Assembly (NCBI GenBank): GCA_947561715.1
Contig: OX387201.1
Location: 20,350,001 to 20,414,000 of the forward strand
Length of the DNA: 64,000 nucleotides
Source: Ascidia mentula
Taxonomy: Eukaryota; Chordata; Ascidiacea; Phlebobranchia; Ascidiidae
Direction: 5' to 3'
The position numbers were made by a program, and so were the translations under genes. The number at the start of each line of letters is the position of its first letter. Position 1 is the first letter of the stretch. A model generated the notes under the pieces. The model worked only from the letters and a program-made list of their open reading frames with translations. It made no database searches and was not told the origin of the DNA. Shown one piece after another: positions 13,022 through 23,413 of the stretch.

Positions 13022-13162
13022 TGTAGCGGCCTCTCTAACTACGTTTGCGCTCCTACAGCGAACCGGACAAATTGCCTTTTTTCTTTTACTCTCGTCCCTC
13101 GTGGTTTATTCGCCCATTGTGTCATTCCATTAGTTTGTACCTCGAATAAACACCTCGCTACA
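13022..13162 (+). repeat. 5' LTR of the Gypsy element
   Basis: 141 bp, TG...CA type. It contains AATAAA near its 3' end (13145-13150), which could serve as the polyadenylation signal. By eye it is identical to the 3' LTR. Confidence 0.93.
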
Positions 13163-13164
13163 TT

Positions 13165-13182
13165 TGGTGACCCCGAGCGTGC
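13165..13182 (+). other. Putative primer-binding site
   Basis: TGGTGACCCCGAGCG begins two bases after the 5' LTR. The leading TGG matches the CCA end of a tRNA, as expected of a retrotransposon minus-strand primer site. The tRNA species was not identified. Confidence 0.6.
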
Positions 13183-13198
13183 AAAAACGTTTTTTTGC

Positions 13199-13885
13199 AT
13201 GATGAATGAAACCGCAAACTCAGAGAACGCTGTAGCCATCAAGCTACCTTTGTTTTGGACAGCTCAGCCACGAGTTTGGTTTCGGCAAGCCGAGGCGCAG
13301 TTCGCTCTGAAAAACATTACAGGCGATCAGACGAAGTACTATTATGTCGTTTCGGCCTTAGATCAGGACACAGCAAAGCGTCTACTCAACCTGCTGGACA
13401 ATCCGCCCAATGATGACAAGTACGAGTCAATTAAAGCACGATTGATTGACACCTTTGGTCTTACGCGTTCGCAGAGGGCCAGGCAGCTACTGCACATGCC
13501 CCCTTTGGGCGATAGAATGCCATCCGCTTTAATGGATGACATGCTGGCTTTGCTTGGTGATGACAAGGAATGCTTTGTTTTTCAAGAACTGTTCTTGGAG
13601 CGCTTGCCAGAATATGTACGGACACGACTGATAGGAGAGGAGTTTCGTGATTCGCGACTCTTAGCACGCAAAGCTGATGCGATATGGACAGGAAGTCAGC
13701 CGTCTACGGATTTCGCACTTTCCAACGTGCGTCGCAGCAAACCTTCCAAGTCTTCATCAGGTTTGCCACAGATAATGCCCGATTCGAAGTCGCTTTGTTT
13801 TTATCATCGTCGTTTCGGCAAAGATGCGATAAAGTGCCGCCCCCCTTGTGCACTGCAGGGAAACGACGAGGCCGGCCATCATTAG
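13199..13885 (+). CDS. gag: Gag protein of the Gypsy element
   Basis: The 228-residue open frame starts MMNETANSE, 37 bases after the 5' LTR. It has the Gypsy capsid pattern seen in many invertebrate elements: [19 protein letters not shown] near the start, a central helical region ([20 protein letters not shown]), then [13 protein letters not shown]. The C-terminus has a Cys/His cluster, [18 protein letters not shown], replacing a standard CCHC knuckle. Gag packages the RNA and forms the particle. The frame overlaps pol by about 200 bases, with pol in the -1 frame, so pol expression probably needs -1 frameshifting in the overlap. A related but decayed gag lies at 40490-41020. Confidence 0.9.
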   Translation: MMNETANSENAVAIKLPLFWTAQPRVWFRQAEAQFALKNITGDQTKYYYVVSALDQDTAKRLLNLLDNPPNDDKYESIKARLIDTFGLTRSQRARQLLHMPPLGDRMPSALMDDMLALLGDDKECFVFQELFLERLPEYVRTRLIGEEFRDSRLLARKADAIWTGSQPSTDFALSNVRRSKPSKSSSGLPQIMPDSKSLCFYHRRFGKDAIKCRPPCALQGNDEAGHH

Positions 13886-16800
13886 TTGCTACGATGGCCG
13901 GCGCAGTTAGTAGTCTTTTCTTTGTGTGGGATAGCTCAGCGGGTCGTAATTTTCTTGTTGACACCGGCGCCGAGATAAGCGTCATACCTCCCACGGGACT
14001 AGAGCGCCGCACCAATCCTCCTGGAAAGGCTCTAGTCGCTGCTAATGGTACTCACATCCGGACGTACGGTTCACGTCTAGTCACCATGAATTTTCCTCCC
14101 GGCAAATTTCAATGGAAATTTGTTCTGGCCGAAGTTTCCCGGCCGTTACTCGGCGCTGATTTCCTGCGGGCAAATTCCCTTCTGGTTGACCTCAAGCACC
14201 GACGCCTAATCAACGCCGAAACCTTCTCCAGCAGTAAACTGGGCAAAGCAGCGCAATCGGCTCCCCACCTCAACGCCATTTCCGCAGGCACATCGGTCTA
14301 TGCTCGAATGTTGGCTGAATTTCCAGGGATAGCTTCTCCCCATTTCTCGCAGTCGCTTCCTAAGCATGGAGTTCAGCATTTCATCCCCACCAGCGGACCA
14401 CCCGTGCACTCTCGCGCTCGACGACTTCCTCCCGAAAAGCTCGCCCGCGCTAAGAAGGAATTTCACAACATGCTACAACTGGGAATTATTAGACGCTCAT
14501 CCAGTCCATGGGCTTCGCCCCTGCACATGGTACCAAAGTCGTCCGGTGGGTGGCGCCCATGCGGCGATTACCGCCGTCTTAACGCTGCTACCCAGCCTGA
14601 TCGTTACGCTATCCCCCACATCCAAGATTTTTCGGCTCGTTTGGCCGGATGTCGAGTTTTCTCCAAAATTGACCTTGTTCGCGGCTATCACCAAGTTCCT
14701 GTGGCACCGGATGATATTGCGAAAACGGCGGTTATCACGCCTTTTGGCCTTTTCGAATTTCTTCGCATGCCCTTTGGTTTGAAAAACGCGGCACAAGCCT
14801 TCCAGCGACTTATGGACACGGTATGTCAATCCTTGGATTTTGTGTTCGTCTACCTAGATGACATACTCGTCGCAAGCAAGTCCCTCTCTGAGCACTACGA
14901 CCATTTAAAACGCCTTTTTAAGCAGCTTTCAGATCATGGCCTCGTCATTAACCTCGGCAAATGCCAGTTTGGAGTATCCAAAATTGATTTTCTGGGACAT
15001 CGGGTTGACACCAACGGTGCACGACCTCTTCCCAACAAGGTTGAAGCCATTCAGAATTTCCCTCGCCCTACTACTATCAAAGGACTCCAAGAATTCGCAG
15101 GTATGGTAAACTTTTACCATCGTTTTATTCCTGGGGCTGCACGCATAATGTCACCAATCTACGATTCACTTTCGGGCAATCCTACAAAGTTGATTTGGAG
15201 TGACAAGCTAAATTCGGCTTTCTCAGAGGGAAAAGTCGCCCTAGCCCGTGCCACACTGTTGCACCACCCTTTACCCGATGCGCCGACCGCTGTAACTACC
15301 GATGCGTCACAGCACTCCATTGGAGCTGTCCTCCAACAATTTATTGACAATGCCTGGCGCCCACTGGCCTTTTTCAGCAAACGTTTACGACCACCCGAGC
15401 AGAAATACAGTGCCTTTGACAGAGAACTACTCGCCTTGCACCTTGCCATTCGTCACTTTCGATATTTTCTGGAAGGTCGCGTGTTTACCGCTTACACGGA
15501 TCACAAACCTTTGACTTTTGCTTTTACTAAAGTGTCAGCTCCATGGTCATCGCGCCAACAATGTCATTTAACCGCGATTTCAGAGTTTACCACAGACGTG
15601 CGACACATCGCAGGCAAGCAAAACCACGTTGCCGACGCACTCTCGCGCGGTTCCATTGATGCTGTTCGACTACCTCTGGATTTGGATTATTCGTCATTGG
15701 CAGCCGCTCAGTCCTCTCCCGAAGTTCAAGCGTATCGCACTGCTGTCACTAACCTTAAACTAGAGGACATACAGCTCGATCAATCCGGGACCACCATCCT
15801 CTGTGACGTCTCGTCCGGCTCACCCCGTCCAGTTGTTCCAACATCATGGCAACGCAAAATTTTTGACATAATACATGGTCTATCGCATCCGTCGATACGG
15901 TCTACACGCAAACTTGTCGCATCCAAGTTTGTTTGGCACGGCTTACGCCGCCAGGTCACCCTTTGGGCGAGACAGTGCATCCACTGTCAAAGGGCAAAAG
16001 TCCAGCGCCACACTCGTGCGCCTCTGGCGAACTACCCACCCTGTCGTGCACGTTTTCAACAGATCAACGTCGATATCGTCGGTCCTCTCGCACCTTCACA
16101 GGGAAACAGGTACCTTTTTACCATTGTTGACCGTTTTACCAGATGGCCGGAAGCAATTCCTATGCCAGATGCAACCACCCTGACGTGTGCACGGGCCTTC
16201 GCGTTCCATTGGGTTTCTCGTTTCGGGATTCCTTCCGACCTCACATCGGATCGCGGCCCCCAGTTTACCTCGGAGTTATGGACGGTTTTCACCCAACTTC
16301 TGGGAATCCAACTACACCGAACAACTGCGTTTCACCCTCAGGCTAATGGCCTTGCGGAGCGATTTCATCGGCATATGAAGAGCGCCCTAATGGCACGGCT
16401 AGCAGGCCCCAACTGGGTAGACCAGCTCCCGTGGGTTATGCTTGGCATCCGGACTGCTCCCAAAGAAGACCTGCAGGCATCATCGGCCGAACTTGTTTAC
16501 GGTTCTACCATAACGGTACCCGGCGATTTCTTCCGTTTCGGCCAATCCTTTCCTACCCCTCAAGATGTCATTCCATCGTTGAGGGACACAGTGCGTCAAC
16601 TGGTGCCGACATCGATGTCACGCCATGGTTCCGTTCGCACAATGCTCCCACAAGCGTTAAGCACGACCCCGTACGTTTTTGTACGCAAAGATGGACACCG
16701 ACCCCCGCTTACGCCGCCATACGATGGCCCATATCGCGTCCTTGATCGCAATAGCAAGACTTTTACGCTTGCCATTGGTGGACACAATCAGGTCGTTTCC

Positions 16801-17082
16801 ATCGACCGTGTGAAGCCTGCACATGTCGACCTCACACAACCGGTACAGGTGGCTGTGCCTCCTCGCCGCGGTCGACCCCCGACATTAACGCACCACCCAC
16901 CGCCATCCGACCCGGGGCTGTCCGAGCCGGTTTCGCACACTTCGACTCCGCCTTTTCTGGTTCCACCTGAACCCTCGCATACATCACTGGGCCCACCGGA
17001 GCACCAGCCCAACTTTTCACATTCAGGCAGACACACGCGCACGCGTGGCAACATTCGTATTCCACTTCGTTTTCAGTGTTGA
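13684..17082 (+). CDS. pol: Pol polyprotein of the Gypsy element (protease, reverse transcriptase, RNase H, integrase)
   Basis: The open frame is 1132 codons. The real fusion point with gag is probably inside the overlap 13684-13885, so the N-terminal ~70 codons are uncertain. Domains in order: retropepsin ([14 protein letters not shown], about residue 90); reverse transcriptase with [11 protein letters not shown] (about 390); RNase H with [12 protein letters not shown] (about 540); integrase with a zinc-binding HHCC module ending CIHCQRAK, and catalytic core motifs [18 protein letters not shown] and [13 protein letters not shown]. The C-terminus is proline-rich. There are no internal stops or frameshifts, which agrees with the identical LTRs and suggests competence for movement. 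GC-rich codons contrast with the AT-rich host exons around it. The frame ends 27 bp before the 3' LTR. Confidence 0.95.
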   Translation: MDRKSAVYGFRTFQRASQQTFQVFIRFATDNARFEVALFLSSSFRQRCDKVPPPLCTAGKRRGRPSLVATMAGAVSSLFFVWDSSAGRNFLVDTGAEISVIPPTGLERRTNPPGKALVAANGTHIRTYGSRLVTMNFPPGKFQWKFVLAEVSRPLLGADFLRANSLLVDLKHRRLINAETFSSSKLGKAAQSAPHLNAISAGTSVYARMLAEFPGIASPHFSQSLPKHGVQHFIPTSGPPVHSRARRLPPEKLARAKKEFHNMLQLGIIRRSSSPWASPLHMVPKSSGGWRPCGDYRRLNAATQPDRYAIPHIQDFSARLAGCRVFSKIDLVRGYHQVPVAPDDIAKTAVITPFGLFEFLRMPFGLKNAAQAFQRLMDTVCQSLDFVFVYLDDILVASKSLSEHYDHLKRLFKQLSDHGLVINLGKCQFGVSKIDFLGHRVDTNGARPLPNKVEAIQNFPRPTTIKGLQEFAGMVNFYHRFIPGAARIMSPIYDSLSGNPTKLIWSDKLNSAFSEGKVALARATLLHHPLPDAPTAVTTDASQHSIGAVLQQFIDNAWRPLAFFSKRLRPPEQKYSAFDRELLALHLAIRHFRYFLEGRVFTAYTDHKPLTFAFTKVSAPWSSRQQCHLTAISEFTTDVRHIAGKQNHVADALSRGSIDAVRLPLDLDYSSLAAAQSSPEVQAYRTAVTNLKLEDIQLDQSGTTILCDVSSGSPRPVVPTSWQRKIFDIIHGLSHPSIRSTRKLVASKFVWHGLRRQVTLWARQCIHCQRAKVQRHTRAPLANYPPCRARFQQINVDIVGPLAPSQGNRYLFTIVDRFTRWPEAIPMPDATTLTCARAFAFHWVSRFGIPSDLTSDRGPQFTSELWTVFTQLLGIQLHRTTAFHPQANGLAERFHRHMKSALMARLAGPNWVDQLPWVMLGIRTAPKEDLQASSAELVYGSTITVPGDFFRFGQSFPTPQDVIPSLRDTVRQLVPTSMSRHGSVRTMLPQALSTTPYVFVRKDGHRPPLTPPYDGPYRVLDRNSKTFTLAIGGHNQVVSIDRVKPAHVDLTQPVQVAVPPRRGRPPTLTHHPPPSDPGLSEPVSHTSTPPFLVPPEPSHTSLGPPEHQPNFSHSGRHTRTRGNIRIPLRFQC

Positions 17083-17095
17083 TATATGTCCGTTT

Positions 17096-17109
17096 CTGGA
17101 GGGGGGTCA
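17096..17109 (+). other. Polypurine tract before the 3' LTR
   Basis: GGAGGGGGGTCA lies immediately upstream of the 3' LTR, at the position of the plus-strand primer of LTR elements. Confidence 0.7.
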
Positions 17110-17250
17110 TGTAGCGGCCTCTCTAACTACGTTTGCGCTCCTACAGCGAACCGGACAAATTGCCTTTTTTCTTTTACTCTCGTCCCTCGTGGTTTATTCG
17201 CCCATTGTGTCATTCCATTAGTTTGTACCTCGAATAAACACCTCGCTACA
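17110..17250 (+). repeat. 3' LTR of the Gypsy element
   Basis: 141 bp, no difference from the 5' LTR found by direct reading. It is followed directly by the target duplication GTGG and, about 30 bp on, by the splice donor side of WDR24 exon 1. Confidence 0.93.
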
Positions 17251-17454
17251 GTGGCACATATTAGTTCCATCGGAGCAAACCTGTTTTCTTCCAACATGAA
17301 GATTAAGGTGCTCGCTGAAACCATTAACCTCATCAACATGATAAATTTTCAACAGAGACCGTCCAGCGATGACCACTTTACTGTTGTCCTTACTGAGGCA
17401 AAGTGCATTCACTGCTGTTCCAACATCTATTGAAACAGCTTTGTTTCTCTTCAT

Positions 17455-18185
17455 AATTTCAGAAACCTGCTTACGGTTAACTACATAAGTACTGTAGCAG
17501 CAAGTTCTTAAACAAACTAATTCCCGAGAAAATGTAAACAAAACAAATTCGTCTCTTGCACGCTTCAGTGATTTTCCAACACGAACAGCGATTTTATCCT
17601 CGCAACCAGAACATTAACTTTTCTAATGTTGATTGCTGACTTGCAATAATTACCTAATTTTTTTGTACACACAAAATAGACAGATTGAATAAAGTTGATA
17701 TACATTTTGCATGAACGAGCAATATTCTATTTTACAAATATTCGGTTGAAAGCCAACAATTTATTGTAGTAAAGCTACTCGATTTCTACAAAACCTTAAG
17801 GTAAATATACATATGTCTAACTTTGTCAAACATTCTTTACTAAGTACACACGATGCAATTATGAGTAAAAAAATGTTACATCAGTGGAAGAATCTGGGAT
17901 GTTCACAGTTTTATAAATCTCACAAAACATGTCACTTCAAAAGGGAAAGCAAGAACATAAAAAAACAGCATCGCATCTTTCACATAATACAGGAAGCATA
18001 CAAATTTTCACAGTGAAATATTTACAAACTACACGAACTTGTCGCGCAACTGCATACAATGTTTTGAACCTGACAAGAAAAGAATAACAGGAAACTGTTG
18101 TTCTAAAATAAGAAAAACTTGGGAACAGACAAGTTTTATTTGTTTGCAGAAACTTTTCTGTTGGCCGGGGAAATCGAACGTGCTC
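17455..18185. other. Intergenic region between WDR24 and ANKAR
   Basis: AT-rich, no convincing exon. WDR24 transcription would start here on the minus strand; an in-frame extension upstream of the chosen ATG (MKRNKAV) exists to 17541, so the true start could lie slightly further up. Short open frames seen here have no family resemblance. Confidence 0.4.
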
Positions 18186-20971
18186 TCATCGTCCGGTGAG
18201 CAGCTCTGAAAAATCCACATTTCAGTGTTCCTGTATTTTAACGTACACTACGAGGCATTTCCTACCCGTTAACATGTAAGGTGTTTCCCCTCGTTTGCGC
18301 TGTTTGAGGTCTTGACGGCCCTGAATAAACAAAGGTTGATATTTTTATGATTGAAATAAACCCCAGAACTTTTGCTGCATGAAAGCTTGTGTCTAAGCTC
18401 AGTAGAAATGTACGTTAACACAAATTGTAACGAACTTACTCCTCTTTTCTTTAACAATCGGCAAACCGATGGTCGCCTGTCGTTTAAACTCGGCTACAAA
18501 CTCATCAGACACTTTTCCATCTTCACCCAAATTATCCGTAAGAGTGACGTAAAGGCCTTCAGTCGCTCTACATGACGTCATCAACTCTCTGCTCGCCGTT
18601 CGGTTGAAAGATAAATATCCTAAAAATGTCATCAAGTTTAAACCACGTGGAAATAGATAAATGTCAATATAATACATAAGGTAATAGGGAAACCAAGTGC
18701 ATGTTTTCCCAAACAATCTCACGTTATTTTGTCACCCGACAACTCCATAGAAATCGTATATAGACAGCTAACCTAATGCATGGGCAGCAGTTTGTCGAAC
18801 CAACTGATTCTCCGACTTCACTTTACCAAGAAGTTTCTCCACAGCGCCGCAAGTGACGATGGCTTCAGGAACGCCCGCCCTCGTGTGGGCGAGTGACGCA
18901 AGGTAATCCGCTGTAATACGTCATCATTACGTCATCTTTCTTTCATGTGAAACTACAAATCACCCAAAAAGTCGAATATATATTTCAACACGTACCTGCC
19001 ATTGCCACTACGTCATCGTTGACGTCATCGAGGAAGTTGACGAGCGTAATGACGTCTCTAGCGGAAGATTCGACAAGGGAAGTGTTTGTTATGATGCGAG
19101 CGAGAACAACCAGCTGTTAAATACACAACTGCTATAACTTAAAACCACTTCCTCCACGCTTTCGTCCCACATAAACCACAAGGTTTATATTATTGCATGA
19201 GGTTTTAATTCATCTCACAAAGCTGTCTAAGATACAAGATATTTCTTTCCAACTTTACCTGAAAAGCTGCGGTAGTTTTAAAAATCGGATCCTTGCACCG
19301 AAATAAATCCTCAAACGTTATGAGGCTCAAACCACCCAAGCGTGAAATCTGTTGTTGTTGTTGGATTCGGTTGAATGCGAACATGGTTAGTGCGGAGACT
19401 GCTTGTAATTTCACCGCCTTAGAAAGAACAAAACAATTGTTAGTAAAAATTACTTCCAATTCGTTCACACATAAACTATGCACACGCAATTAACTTTATC
19501 GCCAATTATTTGTACGTAAATTTCAATAGAAAGTAAATACCCTGGCTTAAAGCAAGCTTCGCAGATTCAACAGGAGTAGTGGGAAACAAGTAGTAGAGGT
19601 GGGGATTACCCACCCGGTACTATATATTGAGCATTCTTTATTACATCACAAAGGTTTTACAACAAACCCACCATACTGGGCGACCTTAAGAACAAACATA
19701 TTTTGTTTAATCGCGACTCTATGACGTAATTTCTGGCATCGCGTCACCTGCATCTTCTCGTCACGTGACATTTTCCACAGTCTGTTGACCAGCAGCTCAA
19801 TGGCGCCCTCTTCGGCAATTGTGAGTAGTGAGTTTTTGTTGTTTATGTGGGCTACACCTGGACCGATGTGAAAATAAAGTGAAATAATAACAAACAAATT
19901 TATCAAAAACAAACTTCAGGAAATTCACTGATTTTACAAACACAAAATATTGCATTCTGAACGAAACCAATATTTTCTCATAGTTAAAAAAAAACACCAG
20001 ACGTTCAAGCTCCCTCTAATGCTTTAGAAAACAAAAAAGCTTCACGCGCAGCCATTGTCGTTGTGATAATACCTGAAATGAACGTTACAGAAAAATTGTC
20101 ACGCACCAATGCACATCTTGTTAATAGCGTCCAGTGTTCCCATGACGACTTTCCGACTGGTTTTCTCCAACCTGAGCAACCGGATGAGCGGAGGGATAGT
20201 GTTGTCACGTGACAAACGCGCCTGACTCGATGAACTTTTCCAGCTCCATGCTGCCACCGCCTGGCAACCTACAAACGAGTCAATACATTCCAACCATTGA
20301 CATCATAAAATCGTTTTGCTAAAATACTCCGCGAAGAATCTGTTTAGCGACAACTTCCACTGATTGGGATCTTGTGTTTCCTGAACTCATTTTACTGTTT
20401 TATTTTTTATATTATTCGTTTGTTTTATTTCAAATATCAGAAATAAAGCAACTTTTTACCGATCAACTGAAGCGTGTCGGATTTGCTGAGTAACATGTCA
20501 ATGATTTGACTCGTCCCGATTCTGCGAGCAATTGCTCTCTGCTGCTCAGGGTGGTGACCGGCCAACGACCACAGTGCGCATGCGCCGCGTTCCTTCACCT
20601 CATCCGACCAAATCTGTTACGAAAATGACAGTTGATGGAAATCTTTACATTGGGTTGAATAATATTTTTTTGCAAAATGGAAAGTAAAAATCAAAAAAAT
20701 GCCGCAAAAGAGTTCCACTAAAAGTTACAAATTTTAATGAGAAATTTCTTTAAACTTGACAAACTTGATTTTTGTAACTTCATTTTCTACTTACTTGAAA
20801 CAGACGACACAGAGCGGTCGGAGCTTCTTCTAACGACGCCTCGTGTTGGGCTTCCTGGTTCCCTCTAGTGATGCATCCAACAGCAATCGCAGCTTTCATC
20901 TGAGCGGGAATGCAATGACCTCGCAATATCGCCACCAGCGGCGCTAACACTCCGATTTGAACAAACTCGTT
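18186..20971 (-). CDS. ANKAR: ANKAR-like protein, C-terminal armadillo-repeat part (partial)
   Basis: Minus-strand exons with good splice sites: 20971-20795 (APLVAILRGHCIPAQMKAA), about 20612-20463 (EVKERGACALWSLAGHHPEQQ), 20268-20107 (IPPLIRLLRLEKTSRK), 19857-19748 (GVAHINNKNSLLTIAEEGAI), 19417-19259 (AVSALTMFAFNRIQQ), 19113-18996 (VLARIITNTSLVESSARDVI), 18910-18773 (LASLAHTRAGVPEAI), 18619-18440 (SFNRTASRE, ATIGLPIVKEKR) and a short end to about 18186. The order and wording follow the C-terminal armadillo region of ankyrin and armadillo repeat-containing protein. Its function is poorly known. The ankyrin-repeat half expected upstream is absent: directly beyond 21000 come a MITE and an unrelated XDH fragment. 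One internal armadillo exon (between 19748 and 19417) was not found. Either the gene is a truncated copy or the 5' part is displaced. Confidence 0.75.
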
Positions 20972-21114
20972 CTGTGTAAAATCTTCGGTTAAATTTTCAA
21001 CTTTCTGGCATTTAGGAAACAACAAAAAAGACCAATTTTAATATTTCCGTAAATCTTTTGTAAAAACAACACCGGCCAAACAAAATGATTACTGCAAGCA
21101 ATATAAACAACGAC

Positions 21115-21305
21115 TGTTTCAATCTATAAAGGTATCATCAGTGCAGCTGGTGACTGTGACACTGGCTGGGGCAACTTGGATACTCACAGGGACACAGATT
21201 TTAACTTCATGGTGTCTGTGGTGTAAGTGTGCATGGTAGTCTACAAGGTAGCCCAGTGCCACAGTCACACCAAACTGTACTAATGAGACCTTATAGAATG
21301 AAATA
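21115..21305. repeat. MITE-like inverted repeat
   Basis: The left arm TCTATAAAGGTATCATCAGT and the right arm around 21270-21300 are inverted copies over about 45 bp with several mismatches (right arm inverted: TCTATAAGGTCTCATTAGTA). The central part is unrelated. Related sequence (GGTCTCATCAGTGCAGCTG) is in the elements at 22663-22914 and 43235-43362. No coding capacity. It lies between the ANKAR and XDH fragments. Confidence 0.6.
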
Positions 21306-21781
21306 TTGTGTGCAAGTGTTCGCATTTCTCATGGATTCTTATGGCTCTTTACTGCTTGTAAGGAAGAAACACATTTTGTGCTTGTTTTGTATTTGGACCG
21401 ATTCTGTTTGAAGTCAGAACACTGCACTTCATTATAGATTTGAAATTTAAGCAGGTTTAGTGCATTTTTACAACATGTTACAATATAAACTTGTTGATGT
21501 TTGTTGTTTAAAATAAACATTTGCCTGAATACTCAGGGTTATAGGGTGAGAAATTCTTACCACAAACAAATCAAAGTTTGGGTCAACTTCTTACATTGTA
21601 AATGCAAGTTGAATTATAACCACCATTACTTTAATCATTATCACAGCTTTGTTTTGACCCCAAACTTATTGTACCTCACTTTTGCCTTCATTTTAACACA
21701 TACTATAGGTTCAAGTATTTTCCCATGGATCATCATCAGATCACAAACAAAAAAAACATAAATTTGTCGTGTTAGACTTAC

Positions 21782-23413
21782 CAGAAGCAGTGTTTCCACA
21801 AACTATTTGAGCAGTTGGTTGGGATTTGAGAACTGCAACTAAATCATTGAATGAAGTTGGTCGGATCCATGAAGTTCCACCATTAAATAATTCAAGCCTG
21901 GTTGCTTTTTGTTGCACCAACTTTCGTTTGTTGCATTTTAAATGACAAAAATCCTTTTCAAGATCCTGAGAAACAAAAACTGTTGAACATTTCCAGAGAT
22001 ACAATGTTGTTTACTTAAAGTATTTGTTGGTCACAGAAAAGGAATCAGGAAGTTTGTACATTTTATTGCATTTTGTACCTCAATGTCTGAACATTTTTCC
22101 AGCAGTTTTGGGTCAGCATCTTTTGCAAAAGATTTCATTGCATCAAGTATGGGACGATATCCTGTACAACGACAAATGTTTCCATCAAAACTATCTTCAA
22201 CTTTCTGTTCGGTTGGAGTTGGATCTTCTGATAAAAGGCTAAAAAGACAAGAGGGTTACTTTATGGTTTTATTGGCAACTACATATAAACATGCATATAC
22301 TGTAATGATTTAATAAAATAAGCACAGTTGTGTTTGAAAGGCCAGAAAAGCATTCTCTGACATTTTATTTTGAAAAAAAATTGTCAATAACCCACCACAA
22401 ATTTTCTGTGTATTCTAATTTATAAGCGAACCTGTACATATTCATGACGAAGCCAGGAGTGCAATAACCACACTGTGAACCATCAAACTCAGCTACACGA
22501 GTTTGTATTGCATTGTAGCCATCTCTTCGTGACCCAAGTCCTTCCACAGTTGTTACTCTGCACCCGTCCACTGAAGCAAGCAGGCTGAGGCACTTAATAC
22601 ATTTGTCAATACATAAGATTTTTTTTAAATATGCATTTTTATGTCAAACACAGTAAAATTATGTATAAGCTGCAGACAGATGGCCACTGTTTTGACCTAA
22701 AAGGTCTCATCAGTGCAGCTGGTGTGACGATAAGACGACTTTGCTGACCAAACGGCCAAGCAAAGACTTCCACTTTGTGGTGACTATGCAATCACCGTCA
22801 TCCGTTGGGCACCAAACTAGGTGCAACCTTACGGAGAAAACAAAGTGGAAACACCATGACCAAGCAAAGCTCAACCAATAGTGCCATCAGGCCCCGTGTC
22901 TGCAGCTTATACACAATTCATATTATTGGCTCCACATTGCTTATCACAGTAAAATTAGTTAATGAATAGGAAGCATCTGCATATCAGTTATGATTAAACA
23001 ACAAACCAAAAAATAGAGTTTAACTTTTAACATTCACCGAGTTTACAGCTTCTATCTTTCCGGGAGTTTTCTCCATGGCAACCACGCAACATCCACATCC
23101 TCCCTCATAACACATAACTTTTGTTCCAGTGAGTCCTGGTTGTGATCGGAGCCATGAGTTCAGGCTCATCATCGGATCCACATCATCAACTGAACAAAGC
23201 AAACAGGTTTACAACAACTAATAATTTCTACTTCTATCTTTAACAAACATGTCCACATTTTTTGTGACAGCTATTGCCAACAACTAAAATTAACTAAATA
23301 AAAATGCATTAAAAGCCTAAAAAAAGAAATGCAGAAGTTTTTTTGCAAATAAGCTTCAACAAACCTGTATACAGTTGTCCATTTACATGGAATGATATTG
23401 AGGTACTTGTCAT
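21782..23413 (-). pseudogene. Xanthine dehydrogenase/aldehyde oxidase gene, 5' five exons only
   Basis: Minus-strand exons in phase: 23413-23365 (start MTSTSISFHVNGQLYT), 23189-23038 (SWLRSQPGLTGTK, GGCGCCVVAME), 22570-22432 (GCRVTTVEGLG, SQCGYCTPGFVMNMY), 22238-22079 (DGNICRCTGYRPILDAM) and 21965-21782 (WIRPTSFNDLVAVLK, GNTASG). Together these are the two N-terminal 2Fe-2S domains and the start of the FAD domain. The family oxidises hypoxanthine/xanthine or aldehydes using Fe-S, FAD and molybdopterin, and is usually about 1300 residues. Here nothing of the FAD and molybdenum domains follows; the last donor (GTAAGT at 21781) leads into a MITE and then ANKAR exons. One first-domain iron-ligand region reads GTKVMCYEGGCGCC, slightly unlike the usual CGEGGCGAC. 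Probably a truncated copy; XDH versus AOX cannot be told from this part. Confidence 0.82.
22663..22914. repeat. MITE-like element in the XDH-fragment intron 2
   Basis: The ends are inverted copies: GTATAAGCTGCAGACA at the left and its inverse at the right (22900-22914). The left arm continues GATGGCCACTG and GGTCTCATCAGTGCAGCTG, shared with the elements at 21115-21305 and 43235-43362; a stub at 63016-63049 shares the GCTGCA(G/T)ACAGATGGCCACTG part. No coding capacity. Confidence 0.6.

Larger units (their letters stand above)
13022..17250 (+). mobile_element. Complete Ty3/Gypsy LTR retrotransposon, very young
   Basis: The element is 4229 bp with two 141-bp LTRs that I read as identical. The LTRs start TGTAGCG and end CGCTACA, a 7-bp inverted terminus. 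It is flanked by a 4-bp target duplication, GTGG (13018-13021 and 17251-17254). Gag and an intact protease-RT-RNase H-integrase polyprotein are present; no env-like frame was seen. The LTRs are unusually short. The inner coding part is clearly richer in G+C than the surrounding host DNA. It inserted in WDR24 intron 1 only about 30 bp from the splice donor of exon 1, in antisense orientation. Identical LTRs imply a recent insertion. Confidence 0.95.
7957..17454 (-). pseudogene. WDR24: WDR24-like gene (GATOR2 subunit) with disrupted reading frame
   Basis: Minus-strand exons follow WDR24 order: 17454-17281 (VVIAGRSLLKIYHV, NLHVGRKQ), 12735-about 12531 (DENLIATAATNGVVEAWDL), possibly 12479-12453, 12178-12067, 11316-11179 (IWDYRRP, LDWHPEPDHKM), 11034-10852 (VASVKWRPHH), 10766-10057, 9744-9581, 9377-9290, 9152-8884, 8602-8434 and 8259-7957. 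The last encodes a C-terminal zinc-binding region, RGLYTYCQGCSFGGH. WDR24 is a beta-propeller/RING-like subunit of GATOR2, which relays amino-acid sufficiency to mTORC1 at the lysosome. Lesions: TGA at 12537-12535 in the second WD repeat; a one-base frame change near 10225 between FEELC and HNSDVALKGG; TGA at 8193-8191 where the family has a zinc-ligand Cys. Splice sites are otherwise good. A young Gypsy element occupies intron 1 in the opposite orientation. The gene could be a decaying paralogue, or the sequence may contain errors. Confidence 0.78.

Noticed and set aside
13704..17054. Many minus-strand open frames opposite the Gypsy element
   Set aside because: They are mirror frames of the GC-rich gag-pol coding sequence and resemble no known family.
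20005..20075. Possible ANKAR exon (AAREAFLFSKALEG) between two armadillo exons
   Set aside because: The flanking exons (20268-20107 and 19857-19748) join directly in phase and match the family without it, and this stretch ends in a stop.
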